A DNA stretch of 64,000 nucleotides from Planococcus salinarum. GTDB lineage: Bacteria; Bacillota; Bacilli; Bacillales_A; Planococcaceae. The notes below the pieces were generated by a model that was not told the DNA's origin, did not search any database, and saw nothing but the letters and a program-made list of their open reading frames with translations. The position numbers were made by a program, and so were the translations under genes. Location of the stretch: the NCBI RefSeq assembly GCF_007004625.1, contig NZ_VIFV01000001.1:248001-312000 (forward strand), given 5' to 3'. Of the stretch, positions 1 through 7,468 are shown in pieces (the first letter of the stretch is position 1; each line of letters begins with the position of its first letter).

Positions 1-23
1 AACCCTCATTCGAGGGTTTTTTT
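1..23 (+). terminator. Rho-independent terminator of a gene upstream of the window
   Basis: A 7-bp stem (AACCCTC paired with GAGGGTT) is followed by a T run at 17-23. It presumably ends a + strand gene lying before the window. Confidence 0.7.
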
Positions 24-109
24 CGATATTTTCTGACTATAGGCGATTTCTCGGGGAAAAATCGGGTATACAGCGGGTAACTACAAAAATATTCCAGGAG
101 GTAAGTGCG

Positions 110-505
110 ATGAAATATGTGGAGGCTCTGCTTATCAAGTTCGCCATGATTTTTGCGGCTCTCTTTATCATTCTCGGACTGGTTTATGGGGTAGAACTTA
201 TTGAACTATTCATCTTAAGTCTTATTATCACAGCAGTCGGATTTGTCGGAGATTTGATCATCTATCCGAAAACATCGAATAAGCTAGCTACTGGCGGCGA
301 TTTTGTCATCGTCTTTCTTGCGGTATGGCTATTGGGGTTATGGCTGATTGAAAATCCTGATTTCTCATTGATTATGGCTGCTCTTTACTCTGCTTTACTT
401 GTTGCGGCAGGTGAATGGTTCTTCCATATATACCTGACAAAACGTGTTTGGGAGCAAAAAGAAACTTCACATACTACAGAACATGATGAACCAAGACAGT
501 TATAA
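110..505 (+). CDS. YndM family (DUF2512) membrane protein
   Basis: Small integral membrane protein of 131 residues with four hydrophobic segments (about 10-30, 33-52, 63-82, 88-108) and a short charged C-terminal tail. The pattern, including a GDLIIYP stretch after the second segment, matches the YndM/DUF2512 family of Bacillales, whose function is unknown. ATG at 110 is preceded by AGGAGG seven bases upstream. A GGGTAT box at 64-69 could be a weak sigma-B type -10, but the -35 is poor. It stands alone, and a decayed copy of the palindromic repeat follows directly after the stop. Confidence 0.8.
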   Translation: MKYVEALLIKFAMIFAALFIILGLVYGVELIELFILSLIITAVGFVGDLIIYPKTSNKLATGGDFVIVFLAVWLLGLWLIENPDFSLIMAALYSALLVAAGEWFFHIYLTKRVWEQKETSHTTEHDEPRQL

Positions 506-507
506 GA

Positions 508-665
508 AATGCGACAGCACCTGTTAAACTCTGAAAGGCTTAAGACAAAATAGCGGAGCGGTGTTCTTTCCCATACAGGAAGGACAGCTTAAGTCCGAGG
601 AGTGGGCCGTTGAAGACTTAGTTATTATTTTAACTCGGGATCCAAAGAGCTGGAGTCTGGACACA
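508..665 (+). repeat. Palindromic repeat family, decayed copy A
   Basis: This begins with GAAATGCGACAGCACC and carries the family landmarks: a GTTAAACTCTGAAAGG block, a CTTAAG pair of arms, a central GCGGTGTTCTTT loop and GAGGAGTGGGCCGTTG on the right. The left arm (AGCACCTG) no longer matches the right arm (GGGCCGTT), so it looks like a hybrid or decayed unit. A further right-end fragment (GAGCTGGAGTCTGGACA) follows at about 646-663. It lies in the convergent gap between yndM and yqjF. Confidence 0.7.
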
Positions 666-685
666 TCGAAAAGCGACGCACCAGA

Positions 686-721
686 TAAAACCGCCGAAAC
701 TTCATGGTTTCGGGGGTTTTA
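686..721. terminator. Bidirectional terminator overlapping the 3' end of yqjF
   Basis: The stem AAAACCGCCGAAAC pairs with GTTTCGGGGGTTTT with one mismatch, and U-rich tails are possible on both strands. The stop codon of the minus-strand yqjF gene (702-704) lies inside the hairpin, so the last codons double as terminator. Confidence 0.7.
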
Positions 722-1394
722 TCGTTTCAATTACTGGCGGGAAAAACCGGACTTTTTTTACTTTGGAGTAATGCGCCATCGGCTTTTCATTTTTGAAATT
801 ATTGCTGAGATAAGGGGCCATCGTATTGACTGTTATGTCTCCTTGGACATATTTTAGTTTCCATGGTTTGTGAACTATGTCCAGCCACAGTAAGTGGCGC
901 TCCGGTTTTGTCCATAGACAATAACGCTCAGTCAGCCACTTTTCCAATTCCGTAGAAACAGCCGGCTGCGATGAAATTCGGTATCGCAATGCGATTTTCT
1001 CCTTAGGAGTAGCTGTTCCCCTCGCTTCACTTTTGTAGAGTATCTGACCTTTGTTTTTTTCAAATGCCATCTCGGCCATTCGATAAGGAAGAAATCCCCC
1101 AAAAGAAGCAATTTCGACCGCCAGTTTGCTGTTTGCATCCAAACTGAAAAAATAGACACCGCTCTTATTGTTATATTTAACATAAGTTCTGACATTCACT
1201 TCAAGGAAGTTTGCGGAACCGGGTATAGGCGGCATGAACCTCGGCCGGGTACCCCGGGCCTTAAAAAGGACAATACCAACCCAGGCCCGGTTGTCATAAA
1301 GATCCAGTTCCAGTTCATCCGGAATCTGTCTTTGGATTTCCGATGGTTCAACCGGCCAGTGAAGAAACAAAAGCTCACGCCATGTTTGCGTCAT
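702..1394 (-). CDS. yqjF: YqjF family (DUF2071) protein
   Basis: About 230 residues matching YqjF/DUF2071: a WRELLFLHWPV opening, the ELDLYDNRAWVGIVLF block, FLEVNVRTYV, and later GVYFFSLDANS. The biochemical role of the family is not known to me; the fold is related to acetoacetate decarboxylase-like domains. The start is uncertain. I prefer the ATG at 1394 (MTQTW), preceded closely by AAGGTGG; an in-frame GTG at 1424 gives a 240-residue version. It lies downstream of the catalase gene on the same strand but is separated from it by a terminator, so it is probably transcribed on its own. Confidence 0.8.
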   Translation of the reverse strand: MTQTWRELLFLHWPVEPSEIQRQIPDELELDLYDNRAWVGIVLFKARGTRPRFMPPIPGSANFLEVNVRTYVKYNNKSGVYFFSLDANSKLAVEIASFGGFLPYRMAEMAFEKNKGQILYKSEARGTATPKEKIALRYRISSQPAVSTELEKWLTERYCLWTKPERHLLWLDIVHKPWKLKYVQGDITVNTMAPYLSNNFKNEKPMAHYSKVKKVRFFPPVIETIKPPKP

Positions 1395-1430
1395 CATCCA
1401 CCTTTTTCTCGACATGCATTTCACGCTCCA

Positions 1431-1461
1431 TTAAAAGAAGCCTCTTCCACAAAAGAGGCTT
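1431..1461 (-). terminator. Terminator of the catalase operon
   Basis: The stem AAGCCTCTT/AAGAGGCTT with a six-base loop is followed on the minus strand by CTTTTAA. It sits directly after the catalase stop. Confidence 0.75.
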
Positions 1462-1467
1462 CGTCAT

Positions 1468-2292
1468 TTATTTCATATCTTCTCCCGGCAAAGAATTATG
1501 GGCCTGGGGCGGTGCCGGTTTTAGAATCGGCCGTTCACCAAATGCTTTCGGCTGCTCATACTTGAATTGATGGCCATCCGGTGCTGTTTCTCCCACCCAT
1601 GGCAATTGCGAACTTTCTTCGCCTTCAGAATTATTGAACAGCGTATGTGAAAATTCCGTAGCTTCCCATTCAGGTGGCACAGTTGAAGGAACAATTACCC
1701 CTTCTTTGGATTCCAAATCTTTAATGGAAGCAATCCACTGGTTCTGGTGCATAGTGTCGCGGGCAATCAGGAAGGACAACATATCTTTGACACCTTTATC
1801 ATCCGTCAGGCTATAAAGTCGGGCAACTTGCAAACGGCCTTGAGATTCAGCATTCAAGTTCGCCCGAAAGTCAGCGAGTAAATTTCCGCTCGCAATGGTA
1901 TAGCTGCCAACCCATGGAACACCAACGCTGTCTTTCGGGGCCGCTCCAAGACCTGTAACAATTGCATGCTGAGGATTCATACCGCCAAGTATTGCACCAA
2001 TTGCCGGATCTTTTGCTGCTTTTTCCTGTTCATATACTGGAGCGCCTTCAAGCAGCCGGGCAATCATGGTAGCAAGCATTTCTACATGTCCGATTTCTTC
2101 CGTACCAATATCAAGGAGAAGGTCTTTATACTTTTCGTTGCCTCTGATATTCCATCCCTGGAATAAATATTGCAGGAAAATCGTCATTTCACCGTATTGT
2201 CCACCTAATACTTCCTGGAGCTGTTTCGCGAATACCGCATCTGGAGCATCCGGTTTAGCATTGTACTGCAGTTCTTTTTTGTGTAAAAACAT
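1468..2292 (-). CDS. Manganese catalase family protein
   Basis: 274-residue ferritin-like protein of the dimanganese catalase family, which converts hydrogen peroxide to water and oxygen in the cytosol. The expected metal ligands are visible: Glu35, Glu66 and His69 (EEIGHVEM), Glu149 (NLNAESQGR) and His182 (RDTMHQNQW). Bacillus YdbD and the spore-coat protein CotJC are relatives; nothing here points to a spore role. It follows the hydrophilic repeat protein after 15 bases, so the two are likely co-transcribed from the sigma-B-like promoter at 2669-2693 as a stress operon. A terminator follows the stop. Confidence 0.92.
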   Translation of the reverse strand: MFLHKKELQYNAKPDAPDAVFAKQLQEVLGGQYGEMTIFLQYLFQGWNIRGNEKYKDLLLDIGTEEIGHVEMLATMIARLLEGAPVYEQEKAAKDPAIGAILGGMNPQHAIVTGLGAAPKDSVGVPWVGSYTIASGNLLADFRANLNAESQGRLQVARLYSLTDDKGVKDMLSFLIARDTMHQNQWIASIKDLESKEGVIVPSTVPPEWEATEFSHTLFNNSEGEESSQLPWVGETAPDGHQFKYEQPKAFGERPILKPAPPQAHNSLPGEDMK

Positions 2293-2307
2293 GTTAGCAC
2301 TCTCCCA

Positions 2308-2628
2308 TCAGTTTTTGTTTTTATCGGAATCGATATGTCCTTCACTGTCACTTGAACTGTCTTCCGGATGGCCGCCATCGTAATCGGACGCATTTCCTCC
2401 TGCATTAAAAGATCTTTCTTCGATTTCATCTTTTCCATGCTGGCGCCGGGCATACTCTTCACCATTATTAATGCGCCCCCCGCTTTTCGGGTCACTGTCT
2501 TTCGGATGGCCACCATCATAATCGGATGCATTTCCTCCTGCATTAAAATCCTTATCAGTAGATTCTTTTTCATCGTGCTGATCCATTCTTTCCGGATCGA
2601 GATTTCGCTTGTTCTGCTTGTCAGTCAT
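2308..2628 (-). CDS. Hydrophilic repeat protein, probable general stress protein
   Basis: 106 residues, almost entirely polar or charged, rich in Asp, Gly, Asn and Lys. A block reading FNAGGNASDYDGGHP occurs twice (about residues 28-42 and 74-88), each followed by an acidic serine-rich stretch. No membrane segment or enzyme motif is seen; the composition resembles intrinsically disordered desiccation or stress proteins, but I assign no function. The start at 2628 is chosen because AGGAGG lies six bases upstream; ATGs further upstream overlap or precede that site. It is the first gene of a unit with the manganese catalase, behind a sigma-B-like promoter. Confidence 0.75.
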   Translation of the reverse strand: MTDKQNKRNLDPERMDQHDEKESTDKDFNAGGNASDYDGGHPKDSDPKSGGRINNGEEYARRQHGKDEIEERSFNAGGNASDYDGGHPEDSSSDSEGHIDSDKNKN

Positions 2629-2668
2629 CATGACCTCCTCCTTCAAAATTTTTACATACATTGTTTGA

Positions 2669-2693
2669 TTACCCCGACAAGACCAAACAAAAC
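2669..2693 (-). promoter_or_regulatory. Sigma-B-like promoter of the repeat protein/catalase operon
   Basis: On the minus strand GTTTTG (2693-2688), a 13-base spacer and GGGTAA (2674-2669) match the sigma-B consensus GTTTAA-N12-15-GGGTAT. The -10 box ends 41 bases before the chosen ATG at 2628. Confidence 0.55.
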
Positions 2694-2787
2694 ATAATTA
2701 TCTGATAATAAGATATAAAAATGCGGTTGTAAGAATTAACTAATACACCCTCCATCACACTTGCATAAGGTGACTCGTTAAAGCAGT

Positions 2788-2812
2788 GTTTCAGTCTTAC
2801 AGTGGAGGGTAA
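2788..2812 (+). promoter_or_regulatory. Sigma-B-like promoter of the DJ-1 family gene
   Basis: GTTTCA (2788-2793), a 13-base spacer and GGGTAA (2807-2812) lie about 41 bases before the ATG at 2854. Spacer and distance equal those of the divergent promoter at 2669-2693, which supports both. Confidence 0.6.
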
Positions 2813-2853
2813 AAGAAGAAGTAGATAATCCAATTGGCAAGGAGGACAACAGC

Positions 2854-3558
2854 ATGGCAAAAGTTTTAGCCGTTCTTTCGGGCGGATATACAGACGAAGA
2901 AAACAATTACGTTACCGGATGGTGGGCAGAAGAATTATTTGCACCCGCTATGGAGTTGGAAAAGGAAGGTCATACAGTCGGGATTGCTTCACTGCTGGGC
3001 GGTAAACCGATAGTCGATCCAATCAGCATTTCAAAGGATTTCGATCCGGAAGGAAAATACAAGAAATTATATGAATCCGGTATTGCGGATAAAACGACCC
3101 CGCTGGTAGATGTCAAAGCGAGTGATTATGATGCCATTTTCATCGTCGGCGGGCATGGGGCCATGTTCGATTTGGCCCACAGTGAAGAACTTCACAATCT
3201 GATTAATATCGTTTATGAACTTGGAGGCATCGTTTCCGCTGTCTGCCATGGTCCCGCTCCCCTCATTTACACAAAAACCAGGGACGGACGCGGACTGTTG
3301 GACGGGCTGGAAGTAACCGGTTATCCAAATGACAAGGAGCCGGAGGAAGTGATTGATTTGCTGCCTTTCAGCCTGGAAGATGAACTGAGCCGAATTGCGA
3401 AATATTCCAAAGCGGAAGACCAGGATCAATACGCCGTTTGGGCGAATGACCAGATACTGACAGGACGCGATCCCCGATCATCAGAGCTGTTTGGCCAGGA
3501 ATTGGCCAAAGCGCTGTCACGCCGAGAAGAAAAGCGTGAGGAGAAGTATTTTGATTGA
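2854..3558 (+). CDS. DJ-1/PfpI family (class I glutamine amidotransferase-like) protein
   Basis: 234 residues of the DJ-1/PfpI superfamily, closest in layout to the Hsp31-like branch (protein deglycase, glyoxalase III or chaperone activities are known there). Visible features: the IVGGHGAMFD loop around residues 97-106, the nucleophile elbow SAVCHGPAPL with Cys131-His132, and the GRDPRSSELF motif near the C-terminus. The ATG at 2854 has AAGGAGG upstream. It is divergent from the catalase operon and has its own sigma-B-like promoter, so a role in stress defence is likely. The exact substrate cannot be told. Confidence 0.88.
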   Translation: MAKVLAVLSGGYTDEENNYVTGWWAEELFAPAMELEKEGHTVGIASLLGGKPIVDPISISKDFDPEGKYKKLYESGIADKTTPLVDVKASDYDAIFIVGGHGAMFDLAHSEELHNLINIVYELGGIVSAVCHGPAPLIYTKTRDGRGLLDGLEVTGYPNDKEPEEVIDLLPFSLEDELSRIAKYSKAEDQDQYAVWANDQILTGRDPRSSELFGQELAKALSRREEKREEKYFD

Positions 3559-3616
3559 GCACTCTTTGTTACGGGTATATAAAGACTAAATACTATCGAA
3601 GAGGGAGGCATAAATC

Positions 3617-3835
3617 GTGAGTGATAAAAATAAGAACGAACCGCATGAACGTGAAGAGTATATGAGAGAAAGTACGGATAATTTGGACCGTCCTCCTGAA
3701 AGAAAAGAAGGGCTGGAAGAACCGAAAGTCAAAGAAATGAACAAGATTAAAATCGGGGTAGTCATTTTTGTTGTGATTGTATTGATTATTCTTGTGCTCG
3801 GAATCAGCTTTGACCTGTTCGGGCTGATGGACTGA
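3617..3835 (+). CDS. Small single-pass membrane protein
   Basis: 72 residues: a highly charged N-terminal half (about 1-44) and one strong transmembrane segment at about 45-67. It begins with GTG at 3617, seven bases after GAGGGAGG. No family is recognised. A GGGTAT box at 3573-3578 with GATTGA 14 bases upstream is a moderate sigma-B-like match, in line with the neighbouring stress genes. Confidence 0.7.
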   Translation: MSDKNKNEPHEREEYMRESTDNLDRPPERKEGLEEPKVKEMNKIKIGVVIFVVIVLIILVLGISFDLFGLMD

Positions 3836-3867
3836 CCACGTTTGCAACTGAATATTTCAACAAGCAG

Positions 3868-3903
3868 ACAAAAGGCTCTCCCACATGGGGAGAGCCTTTT
3901 TGT
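3868..3903. terminator. Bidirectional terminator between convergent genes
   Basis: AAAAGGCTCTCCC and GGGGAGAGCCTTTT form a strong stem with a four-base loop, flanked by A and T runs, between the small membrane protein (+) and the HtrA gene (-). Confidence 0.85.
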
Positions 3904-3912
3904 GCTATCCGT

Positions 3913-5100
3913 TTACATGCCTTCTGTCAATTCAACTTCTGCTTCCATCAATTCCGCCCCGCGGTAGAATTTGATGTTCAATGTGTCCCCGACTTCCGCT
4001 TTTGTATACAAATACTGGCGAAGTTCCAGAACTGTGGGAATTTCTTCTCCGCCCATTTCCACGATGACATCCGATTGACGCAGACCGGCAATTTCTGCAC
4101 CTGACCCTTCAGCTACAGTTTCCACAACCACACCTTCTTCGACTTCAGCCGGCAGGTTCAATTCATTTTGGCGAATCGGAGCCGGGACGCTTTGCAGATC
4201 CAAAATGGATACACCAAGGGCTGGCCTTTCAACTTCCCCTTTTGCTTCCAAATCCTCAATGACTGGAATAGCTGAGTTGATCGGAATTGCCAATCCAATT
4301 CCTTCAACAGCATCCCGGGCAATCTTCATCGAGTTGATGCCGATCAACTGGCCCTGGCTGTTGATCAGCGCCCCTCCACTATTCCCCGGGTTGATTGCTG
4401 CATCTGTCTGCAGAACCTCCGCCTGCCAGTCTTCTGTTCCATCTTTGTTGATATCAATCGGAATTGAACGTTCAGTACCCGAAATCACTCCGGTTGTGAC
4501 CGACCCTGAAAATTGCAGACCCAGCGGATTTCCGATGGCGATAACCGGTTCGCCGGCTTTCAATACCGATGAATCACCGAATTCAGCAACTGCCTCAATT
4601 TCGTCCGCAGCTGTTTTCAGAACCGCCAAATCGGTCCAGATGTCTGTGCCAAGAACTTCGGCATCGATTTCCGTGCCATCGGATAAAGTGACAGTTACTT
4701 GCTCCGCGCCTTCAACAACATGGTTATTCGTAACGATGAAGGCAGAGTCACCTTCTTTTTTATAAATGACGCCTGACCCGGCACCCGCTTCCTGCGGTTC
4801 ACTGCCGCTGCTTTGGCTAAACGGACTTTGCTGTCCACTCTGTAAATTTGTCACGCCGACCACTGATGCCGAAGTCGCATCGACCACTTCCGTCACGTCT
4901 GAAGTGATGACTGACGATACATTTTCAAGGCCACTTACATTTTCCGTTTGCTGCGTTTCTTCGCCGAACCCCTGCTCAATGTCTGTATATCCCGGCAATA
5001 CGACACCCGCGAGGACTGCCCCGGCCAAAATCCCTGTGAATCCTGAAACGAAATTGCTTCTATTCTTTTTCTTTGGTTCTAAAGAGTTATAGTATCCCAT
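3913..5100 (-). CDS. HtrA/DegP-type serine protease with one PDZ domain
   Basis: 395 residues. One transmembrane anchor at about 18-37 holds the protein with its protease domain outside the membrane. The trypsin-like triad is His127 (VTNNHVV), Asp157 (WTDLAVL) and Ser241 (NPGNSGGAL). A single PDZ domain occupies about 290-390. Such proteases degrade misfolded secreted proteins; B. subtilis has HtrA, HtrB and HtrC of this form and I cannot say which is the ortholog. The two-component system that follows on the same strand suggests control by secretion or envelope stress, as CssRS does for htrA in B. subtilis; this is an inference. Confidence 0.92.
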   Translation of the reverse strand: MGYYNSLEPKKKNRSNFVSGFTGILAGAVLAGVVLPGYTDIEQGFGEETQQTENVSGLENVSSVITSDVTEVVDATSASVVGVTNLQSGQQSPFSQSSGSEPQEAGAGSGVIYKKEGDSAFIVTNNHVVEGAEQVTVTLSDGTEIDAEVLGTDIWTDLAVLKTAADEIEAVAEFGDSSVLKAGEPVIAIGNPLGLQFSGSVTTGVISGTERSIPIDINKDGTEDWQAEVLQTDAAINPGNSGGALINSQGQLIGINSMKIARDAVEGIGLAIPINSAIPVIEDLEAKGEVERPALGVSILDLQSVPAPIRQNELNLPAEVEEGVVVETVAEGSGAEIAGLRQSDVIVEMGGEEIPTVLELRQYLYTKAEVGDTLNIKFYRGAELMEAEVELTEGM

Positions 5101-5276
5101 TTTATTGCCTCCTGATTTCTAAGTTTTCTTCCAAATGCTTAGATCCGGCATCAGTTGAAGGCCCGCTTGTGGTATCCGCTCCCTTTCTTTTTGCCATTGA
5201 CTAAAGATTATCAGGCAAATATGAATAAACTATGACCGAAGCATTAAAGTTTATAGAAGCTTTTCACGGGAATCCA

Positions 5277-5316
5277 AACAAAAACGCAAAAGCGAAAATC
5301 GCTTTTGCGTCATTTT
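5277..5316 (-). terminator. Terminator of the two-component operon
   Basis: GACGCAAAAGCGA and TCGCTTTTGCGTT (minus strand) form a long stem followed by TTTTTG. It overlaps the last codons of the histidine kinase gene. Confidence 0.75.
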
Positions 5317-6713
5317 GCATCCGGCAGGCGGATAACGAATTTTGTGCCCTTGCCCTTTTCACTTTCCACCCGGATATCGCCTCCGTGCAATTCCACCAGT
5401 TGTTTGACGATTGACAGCCCGAGTCCAAACTGGCCGCTGCCCCGTGAAACATCGGATTTGAAGAAGCGACGCCAGATTAAGCCGATTTCTTCCACGTCGA
5501 TGCCGGCACCTGTGTCCTCCACTTCAATTACGGTGTATTCCGGTTCTGAAAAGGAAGCCAGTCGAATTTCACCATTTTCAGTGAACTGGATGCTGTTTTT
5601 CACGATATTAGTGAGAACTTGTATGATGCGATCCATATCCACATAGACCTGCTGTCCTTCCGGAGCATCAATCTCAATCGAATTGCCCTTTTCTGCAGCC
5701 TGGAATTCCATTTGTTCTTTAATGATTTCCAGCAGCTCCCGGGTTTCCACCCTCTCTTTCAGCAAGGTCACCTGATTGGAACGGATCTTTTCGTAATCCA
5801 GATTTTCATTGACCAGGCGCATCAGCCTTTTTGTTTCCTCGCTGACAAGATTCATCCCTTTTTCTTTCTGGTCCTCTTCAATCATATTGCTGCGCAGCCC
5901 TTCGATGACACCGGCAATCGTTGTCAACGGGGTTCTCATCTCATGGGAAACGTCCGCCATAAATTGACGGCGGCGATTTTCGAGCCGATCGATTTCTTCA
6001 TTGGATTGTTGGAGCTTTGCAGTCATCCCATTGAAATCTCTTGCCAGATCCCCGAATTCATCGTAACCGGATTCCGGCAATTCCACATTGTAATTTCCTT
6101 CGCTGACCATTGCTGTCGCTTTGCGCATTCGCTGCAAACGGCTGACATGCAGCTTTGACAGCAGGTAGCTCAGCAACAGCGCAATGGCCAATGCTGCCAG
6201 CATCGCCGTCAATAAGGTCCGGTTAAGCTCATAAATCATTTCGCTTGTGCCGCTTATCGGCGAAGCCAGCAGCACTCCGCCTGCCAGCTGGCTGCCTTCC
6301 ACATATGGCAGAGCCACAAAGGTGACCGTATTCTCAAACCGCCGCACGTCCCGGTTGACCACCAGGGTTTCCCCTCGCTCGATCAGATTCCATTCCTCTG
6401 GTGTCAATTCCACCGGAGGAAAGGCTTCCGATATCGGGTACAGTATGCGGCTTTGCTGATCAAAGACAATGAAATTGATGTTTTGTGCCTGCAGTATAGA
6501 AACATATTGTTCAAGATTTGCCGCGGGCTGCGGACCTTCCAATTCCCGTAAGATTTGCTGGCCATAGGATTCAAGTTCCTCCGCCTTGTCCTGATAAGCG
6601 AACTCTTCGACAAACCGCACAAATAAGAGACTCAGAATAAGAAAAGATACCAACAAAATACTGAGATGGCTGCCCATCAATTGATAAAAATAATTAATCC
6701 GCCTGTTCTTCAA
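5310..6713 (-). CDS. Sensor histidine kinase (HAMP, HisKA, HATPase_c)
   Basis: About 467 residues. Two transmembrane helices flank an extracytoplasmic domain of roughly 120 residues, followed by a HAMP linker, a HisKA domain with the phospho-acceptor in DVSHEMRTPL, and an ATPase domain with N (VKNSIQFT), G1 (DTGAGID) and G2 (GQFGLGLSIV) boxes. The start is uncertain: a TTG at 6713 gives a 20-base overlap with the response regulator; a GTG at 6755 and an ATG at 6677 are alternatives. It is co-transcribed with the regulator upstream. A CssS-like role for the adjacent HtrA gene is possible, but the sensed signal is unknown. Confidence 0.88.
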   Translation of the reverse strand: MKNRRINYFYQLMGSHLSILLVSFLILSLLFVRFVEEFAYQDKAEELESYGQQILRELEGPQPAANLEQYVSILQAQNINFIVFDQQSRILYPISEAFPPVELTPEEWNLIERGETLVVNRDVRRFENTVTFVALPYVEGSQLAGGVLLASPISGTSEMIYELNRTLLTAMLAALAIALLLSYLLSKLHVSRLQRMRKATAMVSEGNYNVELPESGYDEFGDLARDFNGMTAKLQQSNEEIDRLENRRRQFMADVSHEMRTPLTTIAGVIEGLRSNMIEEDQKEKGMNLVSEETKRLMRLVNENLDYEKIRSNQVTLLKERVETRELLEIIKEQMEFQAAEKGNSIEIDAPEGQQVYVDMDRIIQVLTNIVKNSIQFTENGEIRLASFSEPEYTVIEVEDTGAGIDVEEIGLIWRRFFKSDVSRGSGQFGLGLSIVKQLVELHGGDIRVESEKGKGTKFVIRLPDAK

Positions 6714-7374
6714 ATTTATAGCCAACTCCCCAAACGGTGTGGAAATACCTGTCACCGCCGGTTATTTTTTTCCGGATCCGTTTGATGTGCACATCAACTG
6801 TCCGTTCGTCCCCATAAAACTGGTAGCCCCATACCCGCTCCAGCAGTTGTTCCCGGCTGAAAACCTGTTTCGGGTGCTGCAGCAGAAATACCAGCAGGTC
6901 GTATTCCTTCGGGGTTAGGTCGGTTACTACGGCCCCATCCAATTGCACTTCCCGCGTCGTCTTATCTATCCGGAAATGTCTCGTTTGGATCCTGTCATCC
7001 GCAGTTTCCGGTGTTTGCGACCTTCGCGTGACGGCTTTTATCCGCGCCATCAGCGTCAATGGGCTGAAAGGTTTCGTCACGTAATCGTCCGCCCCCATTT
7101 CAAAACCGATCACCTGATCCGATTCGCTGTCTTTTGCCGTAAGCATAATAATCGGAACCTGATCGCCCTGCTCCCGAATCTTTCTGCAGACCGCAATGCC
7201 GTCCATTCCCGGCAGCATCCAGTCCAGAATTAGCAGGTCGTAGTCATTCTGCTTATATTTTTTGAATCCTTCAATTCCATCAGAAGCGAAATCACCGGTG
7301 ATTCCTTCCTTTGAAAAGAATAATTCCAGCATCGTACTGACACTTGGGTTATCTTCAACGACTAAAATATGCAT
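6694..7374 (-). CDS. OmpR/PhoB family response regulator
   Basis: 226 residues: an N-terminal receiver domain (acidic pocket EDN at 7-9, phospho-acceptor Asp in LILDWMLPG, Lys in VTKPFSP) and a C-terminal winged-helix DNA-binding domain (LTPKEYDLLVFLL, RTVDVHIKRIRKKI). It is the first gene of the pair with the histidine kinase. The start ATG at 7374 is preceded by GGAGG. CssR/BaeR-like control of HtrA is suggested only by position. Confidence 0.92.
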   Translation of the reverse strand: MHILVVEDNPSVSTMLELFFSKEGITGDFASDGIEGFKKYKQNDYDLLILDWMLPGMDGIAVCRKIREQGDQVPIIMLTAKDSESDQVIGFEMGADDYVTKPFSPLTLMARIKAVTRRSQTPETADDRIQTRHFRIDKTTREVQLDGAVVTDLTPKEYDLLVFLLQHPKQVFSREQLLERVWGYQFYGDERTVDVHIKRIRKKITGGDRYFHTVWGVGYKFEEQAD

Positions 7375-7434
7375 CCCGGACCTCCTCTGACTCTTTGTAT
7401 TAAAGGTAAAACACTGTCCTCAGTTACGCAAGCG

Positions 7435-7463
7435 TAAAAAAGCCACTCGCATGCGAGTGGCTC
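7435..7463 (-). terminator. Terminator of the GTPase gene
   Basis: The perfect stem AGCCACTCGC/GCGAGTGGCT is followed on the minus strand by TTTTTAC. Confidence 0.8.
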
Positions 7464-7468
7464 CGTTT

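Noticed and set aside
4205-5092. Long plus-strand ORFs antisense to the HtrA gene
   Set aside because: Serine- and proline-rich mirror translations of a well-supported protease gene.
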